Source of the DNA: Ligilactobacillus hayakitensis DSM 18933 = JCM 14209 | Lineage (GTDB): Bacteria > Bacillota > Bacilli > Lactobacillales > Lactobacillaceae | Direction of reading: 5' to 3' | NCBI RefSeq assembly: GCF_000615845.1 | Contig: NZ_BAML01000002.1 | Coordinates: 1 to 64,000, forward strand | Length of the DNA: 64,000 bases | In this document: one piece after another, positions 43,919-54,998 of the stretch | How the letters are laid out: each line of letters opens with the position of its first letter | Numbering within the stretch: the first letter of the stretch is position 1 | The notes under the pieces: generated by a model | The model's database searches: none | What the model was told of the DNA's origin: nothing | What the model saw: only the letters and a program-made list of their open reading frames with translations | Translations under genes and position numbers: made by a program

Positions 43919-46900
43919 ATGAGTTTAGGATTTGTCTTAGGAGATGCGACTAAAAATCACCGTTTAACATTGATGCAACAACTAGAAAAATGGAAGCAAG
44001 AAAATCCGCAAGGAAAATTCTTTTATCTTGTTCCTAATCATATTAAATTTGGTACAGAAATTACGTTACTTGATTATTTAAGAAAGCAAGGAGAAGAAAA
44101 AGGACTTTATGCCGCTAATAATGTGCAAATTTTTTCATTTACACGGTTAGCTTGGTATTTTATGAAAGATACGGCAATTTACCAAACTCCAAGAATTTCA
44201 GCGGCAGGATTAAACATGTTGGTATATCGCTTATTAAAAGATCACAGCGATGAATTGACGATTTTTAAAGGTGAAGAGACTCAACCAGGGTTTATTAGCC
44301 AATTAGTAAGTCAATTAATTGAATTACAGACGGCATGTATTTCACAAGAAGATTTAAAAAATTTAGAAGATACCTTGAATCAAACAAAAAAATCGCAAGA
44401 AGTAAGTGCTAAGCTTCATGATTTACAAATTATTTATCATGACTTTATACAAAAAACACAAGGAAAATACTTGAAGAATACGGATATTTTGCCGGAATTA
44501 GCCCAGTATTTGCAGGCAGAGGATTTATCGAATAGTTACTTTTTGATTGAAAGTTTCTCGCAATTTACTTCTCAAGAACAACAAGTCTTATCAGTGCTTT
44601 TAAAGCGGGCAAAAGAAGTCCGTGTAGGTTTAGTTTTGGATCACAAGGTAACTGCTAAAGAAGACTTAAGCGATGCGCAAACGCTTTTTTCACGTTCTGA
44701 ACGCCTATATTATCAGTTATATCAACAAGCAAGAAAGAATAATATTCCCGTTGTTATCGATCAATATGCCAGTGAAAATAGAATTCAATCGCCAGATCTT
44801 CGTGATTTAGCTAAGTATTGGCAAGAATCAACTGATTTAGGCAAAATTACTCCTAATACGCGCTCAATTAACGATATTAAAGTTATTAAAGCTGATACGA
44901 GAATGACAGAAGTGCGCACAATTGCAGCCCGCATTAAACAAGCAGTAACCCTTAAAGGGTACCATTATTCAGATTTCTTGTTATTAACCCGGCATTTAGA
45001 TAAGTATAAAAATATTTTGGAACCGGTATTTGAAGAATTTGAAATTCCCCTTTTCTTGGATTTACAAAAAACAATGACTAATCATCCGCTAGTAGAGTTA
45101 TTAAATGCTTTATTTGCGGTCAAAAAAAGACACTATCGTTACCAAGATATGATGCGGTTGTTAAAAACAGAACTATTAATCCCTAAAATTAATGGGGAAT
45201 ACATGATAAAGCCAAAATTTAGAGAATATCTTGATTTAACAGAAAATCTGGTTTTAAAATTCGGCTACGAAGGTAGTTCTTGGATTCGAAAAAAAGATTG
45301 GGTATATTATCGCATGGGGATGACGGATTTTGGAACGCGAACTGATCAAGAAGATCAACGAACAAAAGAAGTTAATATTTTACGGCATTTTATTAAAGAA
45401 ATTTTGCCACCATTTTTCAAACGTTTAGATAGTGCGGAAAATGGAATGCAAGCGGCCCAATATTTAATGGAATTTTTACTTGAAAATGGGGTTGCCGAAC
45501 AATTAACGCAATGGCGTAACCAAGCGCTTGAAATTGGTGATACTATCAATGCCGATAAACCAGAACAAGTTTGGAATCTTTTTTGCGTTTTAATGGATGA
45601 ATATGTCCAAACTCTTGGAGATACGGAATTTGATGAAGATGATTTCATAAATCTTTTAGGAACCGGATTTGAAGGGGCAAGTTATAGTCAAGTGCCGTCA
45701 TATATTGATCAAGTAATTGTTTCAGAATCGGGGATGGTCCAAAGTAACGACCGTAAAATAACGTTTATGTTTGGGTCAACGGATATGGTGATGCCCGATC
45801 GCATCCAAAAAGAATCCTTGTTAAATGATAATGATCGCAAAGAAATTATTCCGCAACTAAATGACGAGCAATATTTAATGGATACGGCAGAAAATATGAT
45901 GGCTCAAGAACCTTATTTAAATTATTTGGCGTTCATGACTCCTATAGAACAATTATATTTAATGTATCCAACGGCCGGTGCAAGTGAAGAGGGCTTGAGA
46001 ATCTCACCTTATTTAGAACGAATTATTAAACACTTTAAGTTAAAAGTGCATGAAGTAAACAGTTCACCAAACTTACTTGAACAAAAATTAGTCGATTATG
46101 TCGCCAATAAACGAACAACTTTAAGTAATTTGATTAAAGTTGCGCGTGTCGCTAAAGATGAAGGCGAAATTTTACCACCATATTGGGGATATATTTATCA
46201 AAGGCTACGTGAAGACGGCAATTATCGTGATTTAACTGCATTGTTAATGTCGGGGATTTCTTACAGTAATCAACCAGAACAACTTAAAGTAGATTATGTG
46301 GAACAGCTATACGGAAAGACGCTTTCAACTTCAATTTCAAAATTTGAAGATTTCTTTGCTAACCATTATGAATATTTCTTAAAGTATGGCTTAAAGTTAA
46401 ATGAACGCGATGTCTTTGAATTATCAGCTGCTAATACAGGTGAGTTTTTCCATACTGCTTTAGATATGTTGATGAAGCAATTAAAAGCGGACAATGTTAA
46501 AATTGCGGATTTAGACAAAGAATTGTTCAATCGTTATATGGCCGGAATTTTAGATACAATTTCGTTAGAACCACAATTCCAAATTTTGCATAGCTCTAAT
46601 CGAATGGAATTTTTATTGAAACAATTAAAACAAACCGTTCACCAAATCGGTTGGGGCCTTAGAAATAAAGGCAAAAGAACTAAAATGCAAACTTTAGGAA
46701 CTGAAGTCTTATTTGGCCATGTCGGTGCAGATAAAGGATTAAAGGCCTTAAGTTACCCAATTGATCAAATTCATAAAGTTAATGTCCGTGGAAAAATTGA
46801 CCGGATTGATCAAATGATTATTGATAATCAAACATATCTCGGAATCGTCGATTATAAATCAAGTAGACATAACTTTGACTATCAAGACGCATATTATGGT

Positions 46901-47485
46901 TTAGCCATGCAAATGTTAACTTACTTGAATGCCTTGATGGAAAATGCTGATTTATTATTAGATGAACAAAGTCTAGTAAGTGAACCTAAGCCGGCAGGTG
47001 CAGTGTATATGCATTTGAAGAATCCGGTCCTTAAGAAAAAAGATATTATCAATAAAGATATTGATGATGCGATGTTAAAAGAGTATAAGTATCAAGGCTT
47101 GATTTTGAATGAAACTGAGCTTTTGGATAATCTTGATCTCACACTGGACGGCAGTGCATTTTCAAGTATTTATCCTATTCGTAGAAAAAAAGATGGATCT
47201 TATAGCGGCGATATTATAACGTTTGATGATTTGCGGTTATTAATGCAGCACAATAAAAAGTTAATTACGGACGCGGCGAAGTTAATTTATCAAGGAGATG
47301 TCGCAATGAATCCGGTCATGTGGCCTGATAAAAGAACGGCGTTGCAATATTCTCCATATAAAGCAATCATGCAATTTGATGAATTATTAGGAAATCGATA
47401 TCACCGTATTTCTAAACATACAAATCAAGAAATTATGGATTTAATTGCAAAAGAACAAAAAGGAGGACAAATTGATGGCATTTAA
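43919..47485 (+). CDS. rexB: ATP-dependent helicase/nuclease subunit B (RexB)
   Basis: An 1188-residue AddB/RexB protein, the second subunit of the RecBCD-like break-repair enzyme. The N-terminal inactive helicase region and the C-terminal RecB-type nuclease ([13 protein letters not shown] near residue 980; RGKIDRID before it) are visible. Near residue 1140 the three clustered Fe-S cysteines of Bacillus AddB are absent: the segment reads [14 protein letters not shown]. This is the Rex form of lactic acid bacteria. It overlaps rexA by 11 bases. Confidence 0.92.
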   Translation: MSLGFVLGDATKNHRLTLMQQLEKWKQENPQGKFFYLVPNHIKFGTEITLLDYLRKQGEEKGLYAANNVQIFSFTRLAWYFMKDTAIYQTPRISAAGLNMLVYRLLKDHSDELTIFKGEETQPGFISQLVSQLIELQTACISQEDLKNLEDTLNQTKKSQEVSAKLHDLQIIYHDFIQKTQGKYLKNTDILPELAQYLQAEDLSNSYFLIESFSQFTSQEQQVLSVLLKRAKEVRVGLVLDHKVTAKEDLSDAQTLFSRSERLYYQLYQQARKNNIPVVIDQYASENRIQSPDLRDLAKYWQESTDLGKITPNTRSINDIKVIKADTRMTEVRTIAARIKQAVTLKGYHYSDFLLLTRHLDKYKNILEPVFEEFEIPLFLDLQKTMTNHPLVELLNALFAVKKRHYRYQDMMRLLKTELLIPKINGEYMIKPKFREYLDLTENLVLKFGYEGSSWIRKKDWVYYRMGMTDFGTRTDQEDQRTKEVNILRHFIKEILPPFFKRLDSAENGMQAAQYLMEFLLENGVAEQLTQWRNQALEIGDTINADKPEQVWNLFCVLMDEYVQTLGDTEFDEDDFINLLGTGFEGASYSQVPSYIDQVIVSESGMVQSNDRKITFMFGSTDMVMPDRIQKESLLNDNDRKEIIPQLNDEQYLMDTAENMMAQEPYLNYLAFMTPIEQLYLMYPTAGASEEGLRISPYLERIIKHFKLKVHEVNSSPNLLEQKLVDYVANKRTTLSNLIKVARVAKDEGEILPPYWGYIYQRLREDGNYRDLTALLMSGISYSNQPEQLKVDYVEQLYGKTLSTSISKFEDFFANHYEYFLKYGLKLNERDVFELSAANTGEFFHTALDMLMKQLKADNVKIADLDKELFNRYMAGILDTISLEPQFQILHSSNRMEFLLKQLKQTVHQIGWGLRNKGKRTKMQTLGTEVLFGHVGADKGLKALSYPIDQIHKVNVRGKIDRIDQMIIDNQTYLGIVDYKSSRHNFDYQDAYYGLAMQMLTYLNALMENADLLLDEQSLVSEPKPAGAVYMHLKNPVLKKKDIINKDIDDAMLKEYKYQGLILNETELLDNLDLTLDGSAFSSIYPIRRKKDGSYSGDIITFDDLRLLMQHNKKLITDAAKLIYQGDVAMNPVMWPDKRTALQYSPYKAIMQFDELLGNRYHRISKHTNQEIMDLIAKEQKGGQIDGI

Positions 47486-50400
47486 TTTTACCCCTGCACA
47501 GCAACAAGCAATTGATGATGAAGGTCATAATATTTTAGTGGCCGCATCTGCAGGTTCAGGAAAAACTCGTGTCTTAGTTCAAAGAGTTATCAACAAGATT
47601 AAAGCGGGAATTGGGATTGATGAACTTTTAGTTGTAACCTTTACAGAAGCTGCCGCTAAAGAAATGAAAGAACGAATTCAAGTTGCTTTAAGAAAAGAAA
47701 TTGCTGATACGACGAGTGAAGATGAAAAAAGACGTTATTTAACACAACTTTCAAAGTTAAATGTTGCAAATATTTCAACCCTCCACGCCTTTTGCTTGCA
47801 ATTACTTAAACGCTATTACTATGTGATTAATCTCGATCCAATCTTTCGAATGTTAACCGATGAAACTGAAGCGATGCTTTTAAAAGAAAGTGTTTGGGAT
47901 GATTTAAGAGAAGAATGGTATGGTAAAAACGATTCGATTTTCGAAGAGTTGGTCATGAATTTTTCAACTGATCGCAGTGATGATGGCTTCACGGATTTAG
48001 TAATGAAAACATTCCAATTTGCTAGTGCTAATCCTAATCCAACTCAATGGCTTGAGCATTTAGCGGATGAATATCGGTTGGGCGATAATAAGTTAGGTGA
48101 AAGTGATTTTTATCAAAAGAAAATCAAACCCAATGTAATTGAAATGCTGGAATTATGCCATGATAATCTTACGCAAGGAATGGATGCAGCTGCAGAATCC
48201 GGCTTTGAAGTATTGTATGAAACTTTCAAAGAAGATTTGGAGCAACTTGAAGATTTAATTGACTTCTTAACTGGAAGTAATGAATGGGATGAAATTCGTG
48301 CAAGCTTAATGAATTTTAAATTCAAAAGAGCCAAAGCAGTGCGGGGCTTAGAGCCAAGTGAAAAGAAAGTTAGAGATGAAATCAAAAAGGGATTTCGGGA
48401 TGAAACTGCAAAACGAATTCAAAATTTTGCCATACAATATTTTATTGCCGATGAAAAAGAAGTACTCGAAACAACGAAAAAAGCTTTGCATCTAGTGGAA
48501 AAATTGGGAGAAGTCGTTGCGCAATTCAGTCGCCGTTTTGCAAAAGAAAAAAGAAGGCGGCATGTATTGGATTTCAATGATTTAGAACATTTAACTTTGG
48601 AAATCTTAAACAGTCAAACTGAAGATGGAATGCGGGTACGCCAAGGATTACAGGCTCAGTTTAAAGAAATTATGGTCGATGAGTACCAAGATACAAACCA
48701 ACTTCAAGAAACCATTTTAACAACGATTGCGCAAAAGAATCCAGGAAATATGTTTATGGTGGGCGATGTAAAGCAATCCATCTATGGGTTCCGGCTTGCA
48801 GAGCCAAGATTATTTTTAGAAAAATATGAACGTTTTGCTAAAGCAGATAATGATGATCAAAGAATTATCCTAGCAGAGAATTTCCGTTCAATGGAAAACG
48901 TTACATTATTTACGAATATGATTTTTGCGCAATTAATGGATAAAAAAGTTGGTGAAATGGCATATGACAAGGATGCGCGCTTAGTTTTTGGGGCCAAGTA
49001 TTATCCTAAAATGGAGCCCAAAGCCGAATTGTTGATTTATGAAAGTGAACAAGAAAGCTTAGAAAATGATGATGCCAATGAACCGGTAAATGATGATTTT
49101 TCAATTGATGGTAAGGCACAAGGGCAAGTTGTCTTAACGGCTAAAAAAATCAAAACCATGGTTGAACAAAAAGAGCCGATTTATGACCGGCAAACCCAAG
49201 AAGTACGTCCGGTAAAATACAGTGATATTGCTATTTTAGCGCCAACGAGAAATCACAATTTAATCTTGACGGATACTTTTAAAAAGATGGGGGTACCTTT
49301 ATACGTTCAAGATTCACAAAATTATTTTCAAACAACTGAATTGAAAATCATGATGTCATTACTACAAATTATTGATAATCCTTATCAAGATATTCCGTTG
49401 GTTGCGGTTTTGCGGTCACCGATTGTTGGTTTAAAAGAAAATGAATTGGCTTATCTTAGAATTAATGACAAGCAAGCTGATTATTATCAAGCGGTACTCA
49501 ACTTTTATCATGCTTATACCGTAAAAAGTGATACAACTGATTTTGAACAAAAATTATATTACAAAATTTCACGTTTCCTCGACCAATTAGAAATGTTTAG
49601 GGAAATGGCCCACCAAAATGAATTGGCGAGTTTAATTTGGAAAATTTATAATGAAACAGGTTTTCTTGATTATGTTGGAGCAATGCCTGGAGGAGCGCAA
49701 CGCCAAGCTAACTTGCATGCTTTATATGATCGGGCAGCCGAATATGAAAATTCAAGTTTTAAAGGGCTTTTTCAATTTGTGCGCTTTATTAATAAAATGC
49801 AAGCTAAGGATAAGGATTTAGGTGAAGCGCCAAGCCAAGCGCTTGATAATGCAGTTACGGTAATGACGATTCACGGTAGTAAAGGGCTTGAATTTCCCGT
49901 TGTCTTCTTGTTAGATGCAACACATCAATTTAATCAGGATGCATTAAGAAAGCCATATATTTTAAGTGCTAAAAATGGAATCGGAATTTCATACATGGAT
50001 ATGGAAAGTAGAATCAAATCTGATACTTTGATGCGGGTGTTATCACTAGAAAATGAAAGTAAAAAGCAAGCCGCAGAACAAATGCGCCTTTTATATGTAG
50101 CTTTAACCCGAGCAGAACAACAACTGTATTTAGTTGGGGCTTATAAGGATAAGGACGAGGCTATTACGAAGTGGCGTAAAGCGGCAAGCAGTACTGATTT
50201 GGTGTTAAATTCTGGAGTTAGAGCAGTTACCAAGAATTTTATGGATTGGATTGGGATGTGTTTAATCCGAAGTAGTAAAGTAAGTGCGGACTTAGGCGTT
50301 GATTTGAGTACGAATGAACCTAAATATATTAAAGAATTACCTTTTAAATGTTCAATTAGTTTTTACAACAACCAACAACTAGGAAATTTCCAAGAAGAAG

Positions 50401-51212
50401 CTAGTGATAATGCGCAAGAATGGTTATCACAACAAAAAAACTTTGTGACTGAAATAGTCTCAACGCAAGCGAAGAAAATGATAGATACCGTCTTAGCTGA
50501 TAATTACGGGGATCTTGGTTTGACTAAAACAACTGCTTACCAAGCAGTATCGGATTTGAAGCGACTTTTTGATGATCCTGATGTGTTATCAATGCAAAGT
50601 CTTGAATTAACAATGGATGAAAAAAATCCTCAAGGGATCAATCGGTATGTGCAAAAAGAATTCGGGATGCCCAACTTTATGGCAAAAGAAACGCTAGTAA
50701 CGCCGGCTGAAATTGGGGTAGCAACGCACTTATTATTACAAAAAATACCATTAGACAAAAAGTTATCATTAGAAGAATTAAATGAATTATTGATGACCAT
50801 GGTTGAAAATCAATTAATAACGCCTGAGGTGGCTGGAAAAGTTGATTTAAATAAGATTTTAGAGTTTTATGAAAGTGATTTAGGGAATTTACTTTTAGAA
50901 TCGAACGCTAAAGTCCATCGAGAAGAACCGTTTTCAATGATTATGCCAGTCGGATCATTGTTTAAAGATATTAAAAATGACACCCAAGAACCTGTTCTTG
51001 TCCACGGGATTATTGATGGATACCTTAAACAAGAAGATGGCATTATCTTATTTGACTACAAGACTGATAACTTCACGAGTGAAGAAAAATTACTTGAAAA
51101 TTATCGGGGTCAATTAAACTTATATGCGATGGCGCTAGAAGATATTTTAAATAAGAAAGTTATTAAGAAAATTATATATTCACTTGATTTAGGTCGTTCA
51201 ATTGAAGTTTAA
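47475..51212 (+). CDS. rexA: ATP-dependent helicase/nuclease subunit A (RexA/AddA)
   Basis: A 1245-residue UvrD-like helicase plus nuclease. Walker [16 protein letters not shown] (about 24-38), [18 protein letters not shown], late helicase motifs ([27 protein letters not shown]) and C-terminal RecB nuclease motif ([12 protein letters not shown]). With RexB it resects double-strand breaks and attenuates at Chi. ATG 47475 lies 8 bases after AAGGAGG; the longer in-frame start within rexB is rejected. Confidence 0.93.
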   Translation: MAFNFTPAQQQAIDDEGHNILVAASAGSGKTRVLVQRVINKIKAGIGIDELLVVTFTEAAAKEMKERIQVALRKEIADTTSEDEKRRYLTQLSKLNVANISTLHAFCLQLLKRYYYVINLDPIFRMLTDETEAMLLKESVWDDLREEWYGKNDSIFEELVMNFSTDRSDDGFTDLVMKTFQFASANPNPTQWLEHLADEYRLGDNKLGESDFYQKKIKPNVIEMLELCHDNLTQGMDAAAESGFEVLYETFKEDLEQLEDLIDFLTGSNEWDEIRASLMNFKFKRAKAVRGLEPSEKKVRDEIKKGFRDETAKRIQNFAIQYFIADEKEVLETTKKALHLVEKLGEVVAQFSRRFAKEKRRRHVLDFNDLEHLTLEILNSQTEDGMRVRQGLQAQFKEIMVDEYQDTNQLQETILTTIAQKNPGNMFMVGDVKQSIYGFRLAEPRLFLEKYERFAKADNDDQRIILAENFRSMENVTLFTNMIFAQLMDKKVGEMAYDKDARLVFGAKYYPKMEPKAELLIYESEQESLENDDANEPVNDDFSIDGKAQGQVVLTAKKIKTMVEQKEPIYDRQTQEVRPVKYSDIAILAPTRNHNLILTDTFKKMGVPLYVQDSQNYFQTTELKIMMSLLQIIDNPYQDIPLVAVLRSPIVGLKENELAYLRINDKQADYYQAVLNFYHAYTVKSDTTDFEQKLYYKISRFLDQLEMFREMAHQNELASLIWKIYNETGFLDYVGAMPGGAQRQANLHALYDRAAEYENSSFKGLFQFVRFINKMQAKDKDLGEAPSQALDNAVTVMTIHGSKGLEFPVVFLLDATHQFNQDALRKPYILSAKNGIGISYMDMESRIKSDTLMRVLSLENESKKQAAEQMRLLYVALTRAEQQLYLVGAYKDKDEAITKWRKAASSTDLVLNSGVRAVTKNFMDWIGMCLIRSSKVSADLGVDLSTNEPKYIKELPFKCSISFYNNQQLGNFQEEASDNAQEWLSQQKNFVTEIVSTQAKKMIDTVLADNYGDLGLTKTTAYQAVSDLKRLFDDPDVLSMQSLELTMDEKNPQGINRYVQKEFGMPNFMAKETLVTPAEIGVATHLLLQKIPLDKKLSLEELNELLMTMVENQLITPEVAGKVDLNKILEFYESDLGNLLLESNAKVHREEPFSMIMPVGSLFKDIKNDTQEPVLVHGIIDGYLKQEDGIILFDYKTDNFTSEEKLLENYRGQLNLYAMALEDILNKKVIKKIIYSLDLGRSIEV

Positions 51213-51270
51213 AGTAAAATATATGGTAAAATAAAAGTAATATATGTTAATTTTCAAAGGAAGAAGAAAA

Positions 51271-51537
51271 ATGAAAAAATTATTACCAATTTTAAGATGG
51301 GTACTAGTAGTAGTACTTTTAGTGGTTGGTTTGGCATTAATTTTTAATGAACAAATTAAATCATATGTGGTTCATAATATGAGCCAATCAGCTATTAGTC
51401 AGCCGGTTTCAAAGAAAAAGAGTAAAGGCAATTTTGATTTCCAAAGCGTAAAAGCTGTAGATATTAAAGGCGTAGCAGCGCAACGCAAGATAATACAGGC
51501 GCAATTGGAAAAATTGCAATTCCAAGTATCGGATTGA
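51271..51537 (+). pseudogene. Class A sortase, 5' part of a frameshifted gene
   Basis: Signal-anchor helix (about 7-28) and stalk of sortase A. After DIKGVAAQRK the frame goes off into an unrelated tail and stops. A one-base loss at about 51487-51489 (AAG ATAAT for AAG GATAAT) restores the expected DNTGAIGKIAIPSIGLKLPIF. ATG 51271 follows AAAGGAAG. Confidence 0.78.
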
Positions 51538-51932
51538 AATTACCAATTTTTTACGGGTTAGATAACAATAATCTTATGCGTGGTGCCGGTACCATGAAGA
51601 GTAATCAAACAATGGGTGGTGAAAATAACTACGCCATTGCTGGTCACCATATGGAAGATCCAAATATTTTATTTGGACCTTTAAGTAAGGTAAAAGTTGG
51701 CAAAGATATTTATTTAACTGATGAAAAAAATGTGTATGTTTATAAAGTAACTAGAAAAGTAGTTGTTGATGAACATGAAGTTAAATGGGTAGATGATGTT
51801 CCCGGGCAAAAATTAGTAACTTTAGTAACTTGTGCTTCAGGAACAGAAGGCGAAGTAAACCGCGTGATTGTCCAAGGTGAATTAACTAAAGTGCAAAAGT
51901 ATACTGCAAATCAAGATAGTATTTTTAAATAA
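51489..51932 (+). pseudogene. srtA: Class A sortase, 3' (catalytic) part of a frameshifted gene
   Basis: The remainder of sortase A: IPSIGLKLPIFYG, catalytic His in AIAGHHMED, Cys in LVTCASGTEG and Arg in NRVIVQGEL. The housekeeping transpeptidase anchors LPXTG proteins to the wall. Without the N-terminal anchor in frame, this part would stay in the cytoplasm. Loss of the main sortase would be a severe surface defect, so a sequencing error is quite likely. Confidence 0.78.
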
Positions 51933-51958
51933 AAATTAGTTAAAATAGACTATCTAAA

Positions 51959-52006
51959 AGAACCGTTAAGTAGAGTGTTAAACAAGCTACTTAACGGTTT
52001 TTTTTG
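51959..52006 (+). terminator. Terminator after the sortase gene
   Basis: AACCGTTAAGTAG (51961-51973) with CTACTTAACGGTT (51987-51999) and eight T. Confidence 0.85.
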
Positions 52007-52017
52007 TATAAAAAATT

Positions 52018-52269
52018 TTATTTGTTATTAGTAATTTTACCAAAAACCTTATCTAAAAAGTAAATGAATGGTCCACCAAATACAAGACAAATTACAATAA
52101 AAATAAGAGTTTTAGGTTCTTTTAGATAATTAAGCAAAGAAATGGGTTGATTCAAGAGCCAAAAAGTAAGTGTAAGTACTACAGCAATGTAAGGCGGAAA
52201 AACTATATATCTTTTATTTCCTCTAATGAATCCGCCATTCAACATAAAAGTCCAAAATCTTTTAATCAT
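52018..52269 (-). CDS. Small two-helix membrane protein
   Basis: An 83-residue protein with two predicted membrane helices (about 24-42 and 53-72) and a positively charged N-terminus. Not recognised. It lies between the sortase terminator and the preQ1-controlled transporter gene on the same strand, with an 86-base gap. No AGGAGG site; GGGGTGACGTC precedes the ATG. Confidence 0.6.
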   Translation of the reverse strand: MIKRFWTFMLNGGFIRGNKRYIVFPPYIAVVLTLTFWLLNQPISLLNYLKEPKTLIFIVICLVFGGPFIYFLDKVFGKITNNK

Positions 52270-52355
52270 GAGACGTCACCCCTAACAATAATCATCTTAT
52301 AATCACTTTATTTTACTTATATTATACGCTTATATTTTTTAATTAAAAGTAATAA

Positions 52356-52916
52356 TTAGTATTGTACTTTATTAAGATTTAAACGATTCTTTAATGCATG
52401 ATAAGCAAGGGCAACTACGTAAACACCAACTAAACGATCAAGGTAATCGGTTAAGATTTGGACGATAAATACGGCCCATACTTTTGGAAGTCCAGCTCCA
52501 TATAAAAGTTGAACGATAATTGAAGAACCAGAACTTGTGATTCCGTGGAAAAGAATAATAGTAATTGTTGTACTTACGATAGTTCCAAAAATTGAAATCA
52601 CAAAAGCTAACCACCAAATATTCTTGAAGTTATCGGGAGCAACTTTTTTGTAAGCAATCCCAGCTGCAAGAGCGACAATAAGCTGAACTGGCATAAAGTA
52701 ATATGAAAATACGTCGCCGGCTAATCCAGCTAAAATAGAAGTCAAGCCTCCAACAATCAAGCCGCCAATTGGACCGGTAGTTGCGCTAGCAAATAAAGTT
52801 CCGATAGTATCAAGATAAATTGGAAGTTTTAAAAGTAAAGCGATTTTACTTCCTAAAACGTTAAGCGCTAAACAAAGCGCAAGAATTGCGATTACTTTAG
52901 TATTGATTTTTTTCAT
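52356..52916 (-). CDS. ECF transporter S component, preQ1/queuosine-type by context
   Basis: A 186-residue membrane protein with about six helices and the S-component pattern LPIYLDTIGTLFASATTGPIGGLIVGG. It captures a vitamin-like ligand and uses the shared Ecf energising module. It lies 21 bases after a nucleoside hydrolase, and both sit behind a preQ1-I riboswitch, so queuosine or another 7-deazapurine is the likely ligand. Whether it belongs to QueT, QrtT or another family is not decided by eye. Confidence 0.75.
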   Translation of the reverse strand: MKKINTKVIAILALCLALNVLGSKIALLLKLPIYLDTIGTLFASATTGPIGGLIVGGLTSILAGLAGDVFSYYFMPVQLIVALAAGIAYKKVAPDNFKNIWWLAFVISIFGTIVSTTITIILFHGITSSGSSIIVQLLYGAGLPKVWAVFIVQILTDYLDRLVGVYVVALAYHALKNRLNLNKVQY

Positions 52917-52937
52917 TTTTAATAGTTCCTTCTGATT

Positions 52938-53915
52938 TTATTTTGTAATTTGTGGTAAGACTTGCTCAAGCAAGCTCATATCGATATTGCAAGTCCGATT
53001 TAAAAAGATTTTCATGAATTCTAAGCTATCGACTTTTGTTAAAATGTGTGAATTAACATCTTTTTTCCAGAAATTCTTTTCATCAACTAATGTTTGACCG
53101 ATACTAAGCCCTTTAGTTTCAACGGCAGTATAACTGTCAAATCCGTGACATAATTCAGGAAAAATGCTGTATGCAACAGCGAGGGGATCATTAATCACAC
53201 AACCGATAACTTTTTCGTATTCCCAATGAAAATCGAAATAAAAGCGGGTGATTTTAGCGAAAAATTCAGCCTCTTTGGGATTGTTTTGCCGAATAAATTC
53301 AAGAATATTAGGCGTAAAAACAATCTTACGCGTAACATCAAGACCAATCATTTCAATCTTAATGGGAGAATTTTCATAGACAAATGCACTCGCATCAGGA
53401 TCACACCAGTAGTTATATTCAGCTACTGGTGAACAATTCCCAAAGCTCTTGAAATTACCACCCATTGAAATGAAGCGGCCACAATTTTCCCAATTTTTAG
53501 GGTTAGCTTGCATTGATAATGCGATATTTGTCATCGGACCGATTGCGATGATCATTAGCCCTGGATTTTCAGATAATGCTTGACTGATAAATTCAGGAGC
53601 GTTTTGATGAATTTTTACATCAGTCACTTCAGGCAGATGTGAGTCACCCAAGCCATCATCTCCATGAGTATCTTGGGCGCTCACATAATCACGTTTAAGT
53701 GGTAAGCTAGCTCCTTGATAAACTGGAATATCTAAGCGATTAGCGTGTTGCAAGATTTTAAGGGCATTTTTAGCGCCTAAATCAGAAGGGACATTACCAC
53801 TAACTGTCGTAATACCAATGACATCGAGTTCAGGAGAGTTTAGCGCTAAAAGAATTGCTAAACTATCATCAATGCCAGGGTCACAGTCAATGATAACTTT
53901 AGTTTTCTCGTTCAT
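52938..53915 (-). CDS. Nucleoside hydrolase (IUNH family), probably queuosine salvage
   Basis: A 325-residue IU-nucleoside hydrolase: Ca-binding DCDPGIDDSLAILLAL (residues 10-25), AIGPMTNIALSM, and the His/Asp region around CVINDPLAVAYSI. It splits a ribonucleoside into base and ribose. A preQ1-I riboswitch sits in its leader and an ECF S component follows. QueK of Clostridioides difficile is a hydrolase of this family that frees queuine from queuosine, so a similar salvage role is inferred. AAGGAGG precedes ATG 53915. Confidence 0.85.
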   Translation of the reverse strand: MNEKTKVIIDCDPGIDDSLAILLALNSPELDVIGITTVSGNVPSDLGAKNALKILQHANRLDIPVYQGASLPLKRDYVSAQDTHGDDGLGDSHLPEVTDVKIHQNAPEFISQALSENPGLMIIAIGPMTNIALSMQANPKNWENCGRFISMGGNFKSFGNCSPVAEYNYWCDPDASAFVYENSPIKIEMIGLDVTRKIVFTPNILEFIRQNNPKEAEFFAKITRFYFDFHWEYEKVIGCVINDPLAVAYSIFPELCHGFDSYTAVETKGLSIGQTLVDEKNFWKKDVNSHILTKVDSLEFMKIFLNRTCNIDMSLLEQVLPQITK

Positions 53916-53939
53916 TATTTCCTACCTCCTTGAGAGATT

Positions 53940-53973
53940 CTTAGTTTTTTATTCTGGGAAGTTTAAGAACCAG
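53940..53973 (-). promoter_or_regulatory. preQ1-I riboswitch aptamer
   Basis: On the minus strand a CTGG...CCAG hairpin (P1) with loop TTCTTAAACTTC is followed by the A-rich tail AATAAAAAACTAAG, closely matching the preQ1-I aptamer tail. Loop CTTA can pair with tail TAAG to form the P2 pseudoknot. The ribosome site AAGGAGG begins about 10 bases later, so control of translation is likely. It governs the nucleoside hydrolase and S component. Confidence 0.82.
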
Positions 53974-53975
53974 TC

Positions 53976-53991
53976 CGTTATTGTAATAACG
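53976..53991. promoter_or_regulatory. 16-base perfect palindrome in front of the aptamer
   Basis: CGTTATTGTAATAACG, directly 5' of the preQ1 aptamer on the transcript. It may be an operator or a leader hairpin. Confidence 0.4.
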
Positions 53992-54012
53992 ATTTGAATG
54001 AACATAGACTTA

Positions 54013-54041
54013 AGTATAGCGGAAAATATATTGTTTTTAAA
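54013..54041 (-). promoter_or_regulatory. Promoter of the queuosine-salvage operon
   Basis: TTTAAA (54041-54036), 17 bases, TATACT (54018-54013) on the minus strand. The start would fall about 30 bases before the aptamer. Confidence 0.5.
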
Positions 54042-54131
54042 GTCGTAGTAAAATCTCAAAAGAAAACTTGAAAAATTTGGGAAATTACGATAAAATATTT
54101 AAGTATGAAATTCGCAAAGGAGGGAAATCGC

Positions 54132-54272
54132 ATGTCACAAAATACACACATCGGCGTAGCAAACGATCGTCGTCCTGTTAACTCAAAGAATGTTAAGAAG
54201 CGTCGCGCACAACACCAATCAGTTGTTTCTTTCTTAAAGAGCCGCGAAGAAGCTGACAAGGAAAGCAAGTAA
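54132..54272 (+). CDS. Small basic protein, 46 residues
   Basis: Starts at ATG 54132 after a strong AAAGGAGGG site and ends at TAA 54272; too short for usual gene finders. The product is basic in the middle (SKNVKKRRAQHQSV) and ends acidic (REEADKESK). It has its own strong terminator. I do not recognise it, but codon use and signals look real. A ribosome- or nucleic-acid-associated role is only a guess. Confidence 0.7.
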   Translation: MSQNTHIGVANDRRPVNSKNVKKRRAQHQSVVSFLKSREEADKESK

Positions 54273-54319
54273 TTAATGATTTCCTTGGATTTAGATATCT
54301 CACAATTAAATGATGATAT

Positions 54320-54362
54320 ATTCCACATGTTGAACTTCCAAGGAAACATGTGGATTTTTTTT
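54320..54362 (+). terminator. Terminator after the small basic protein
   Basis: TCCACATGTT (54322-54331) with AACATGTGGA (54345-54354) and eight T. Confidence 0.85.
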
Positions 54363-54451
54363 GCTGGATAAGTTTAGTACACTAATTGAAGATTAGAAGA
54401 TAATCTTAGTACGGCGACTTTTCCAGCTTTAATTTTATGATGAGGTGCAAG

Positions 54452-54988
54452 ATGAAAAAACAAGCCGCAATTGCAATTATTGAAAGTGACGATGCGATTA
54501 TCCTAACGAAAAGGTCTGCTCAAATTTCTCAAGGAGGAGAAGTTAGTTTTCCCGGAGGAAAAATTGAAGCACAAGAATCGCCTTTAAATGCGATATATCG
54601 TGAGATTGAAGAAGAATTAGGCCTAAAAAAAGCACAGTTAAATTTTATCGAGGAATTAAAACAAAATTTCTCGCATCCAAAGTACGAGATTTATGGATTT
54701 CACTTTTCGACCCAGGAGAAATATTTTGATTTGTCCTATGACAAAAATGAGATTGCAAAAATCTTTACGTTACCGATTGCTAATTTAAAAAAAGCTGACA
54801 TCAAAATTTTAAATTATCGCAATCAAAAAGATTTGGATGGATTAAACGATGATTTGAAACAACAAATCCAAAAATATGCTCCCAGTTTTACCACGCGCTA
54901 TCTTGAATATCAAGAAAACGGAATCTGGGGATTAACGGCTGAAATATTAGCGCAATATCAATTGAACTTGAATAAAAAAGAAAAATAA
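54452..54988 (+). CDS. Nudix hydrolase, CoA diphosphatase-like
   Basis: A 178-residue Nudix enzyme. The Nudix box GGKIEAQESPLNAIYREIEEELGL (about 32-55; catalytic REIEEE) is complete, and the lead-in GGEVSFPGGK resembles the UPF0035/CoA-diphosphatase pattern. It probably hydrolyses CoA or a related nucleotide diphosphate. Start ATG 54452 has GAGGTG upstream. It lies 10 bases before the ABC-F gene. Confidence 0.82.
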   Translation: MKKQAAIAIIESDDAIILTKRSAQISQGGEVSFPGGKIEAQESPLNAIYREIEEELGLKKAQLNFIEELKQNFSHPKYEIYGFHFSTQEKYFDLSYDKNEIAKIFTLPIANLKKADIKILNYRNQKDLDGLNDDLKQQIQKYAPSFTTRYLEYQENGIWGLTAEILAQYQLNLNKKEK

Positions 54989-54998
54989 GAGGAACGAC

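Noticed and set aside
54056-54349. A 97-codon minus-strand frame opposite the small basic protein
   Set aside because: No ribosome site; the plus strand has AAAGGAGGG, a start and a terminator for the 46-residue gene.
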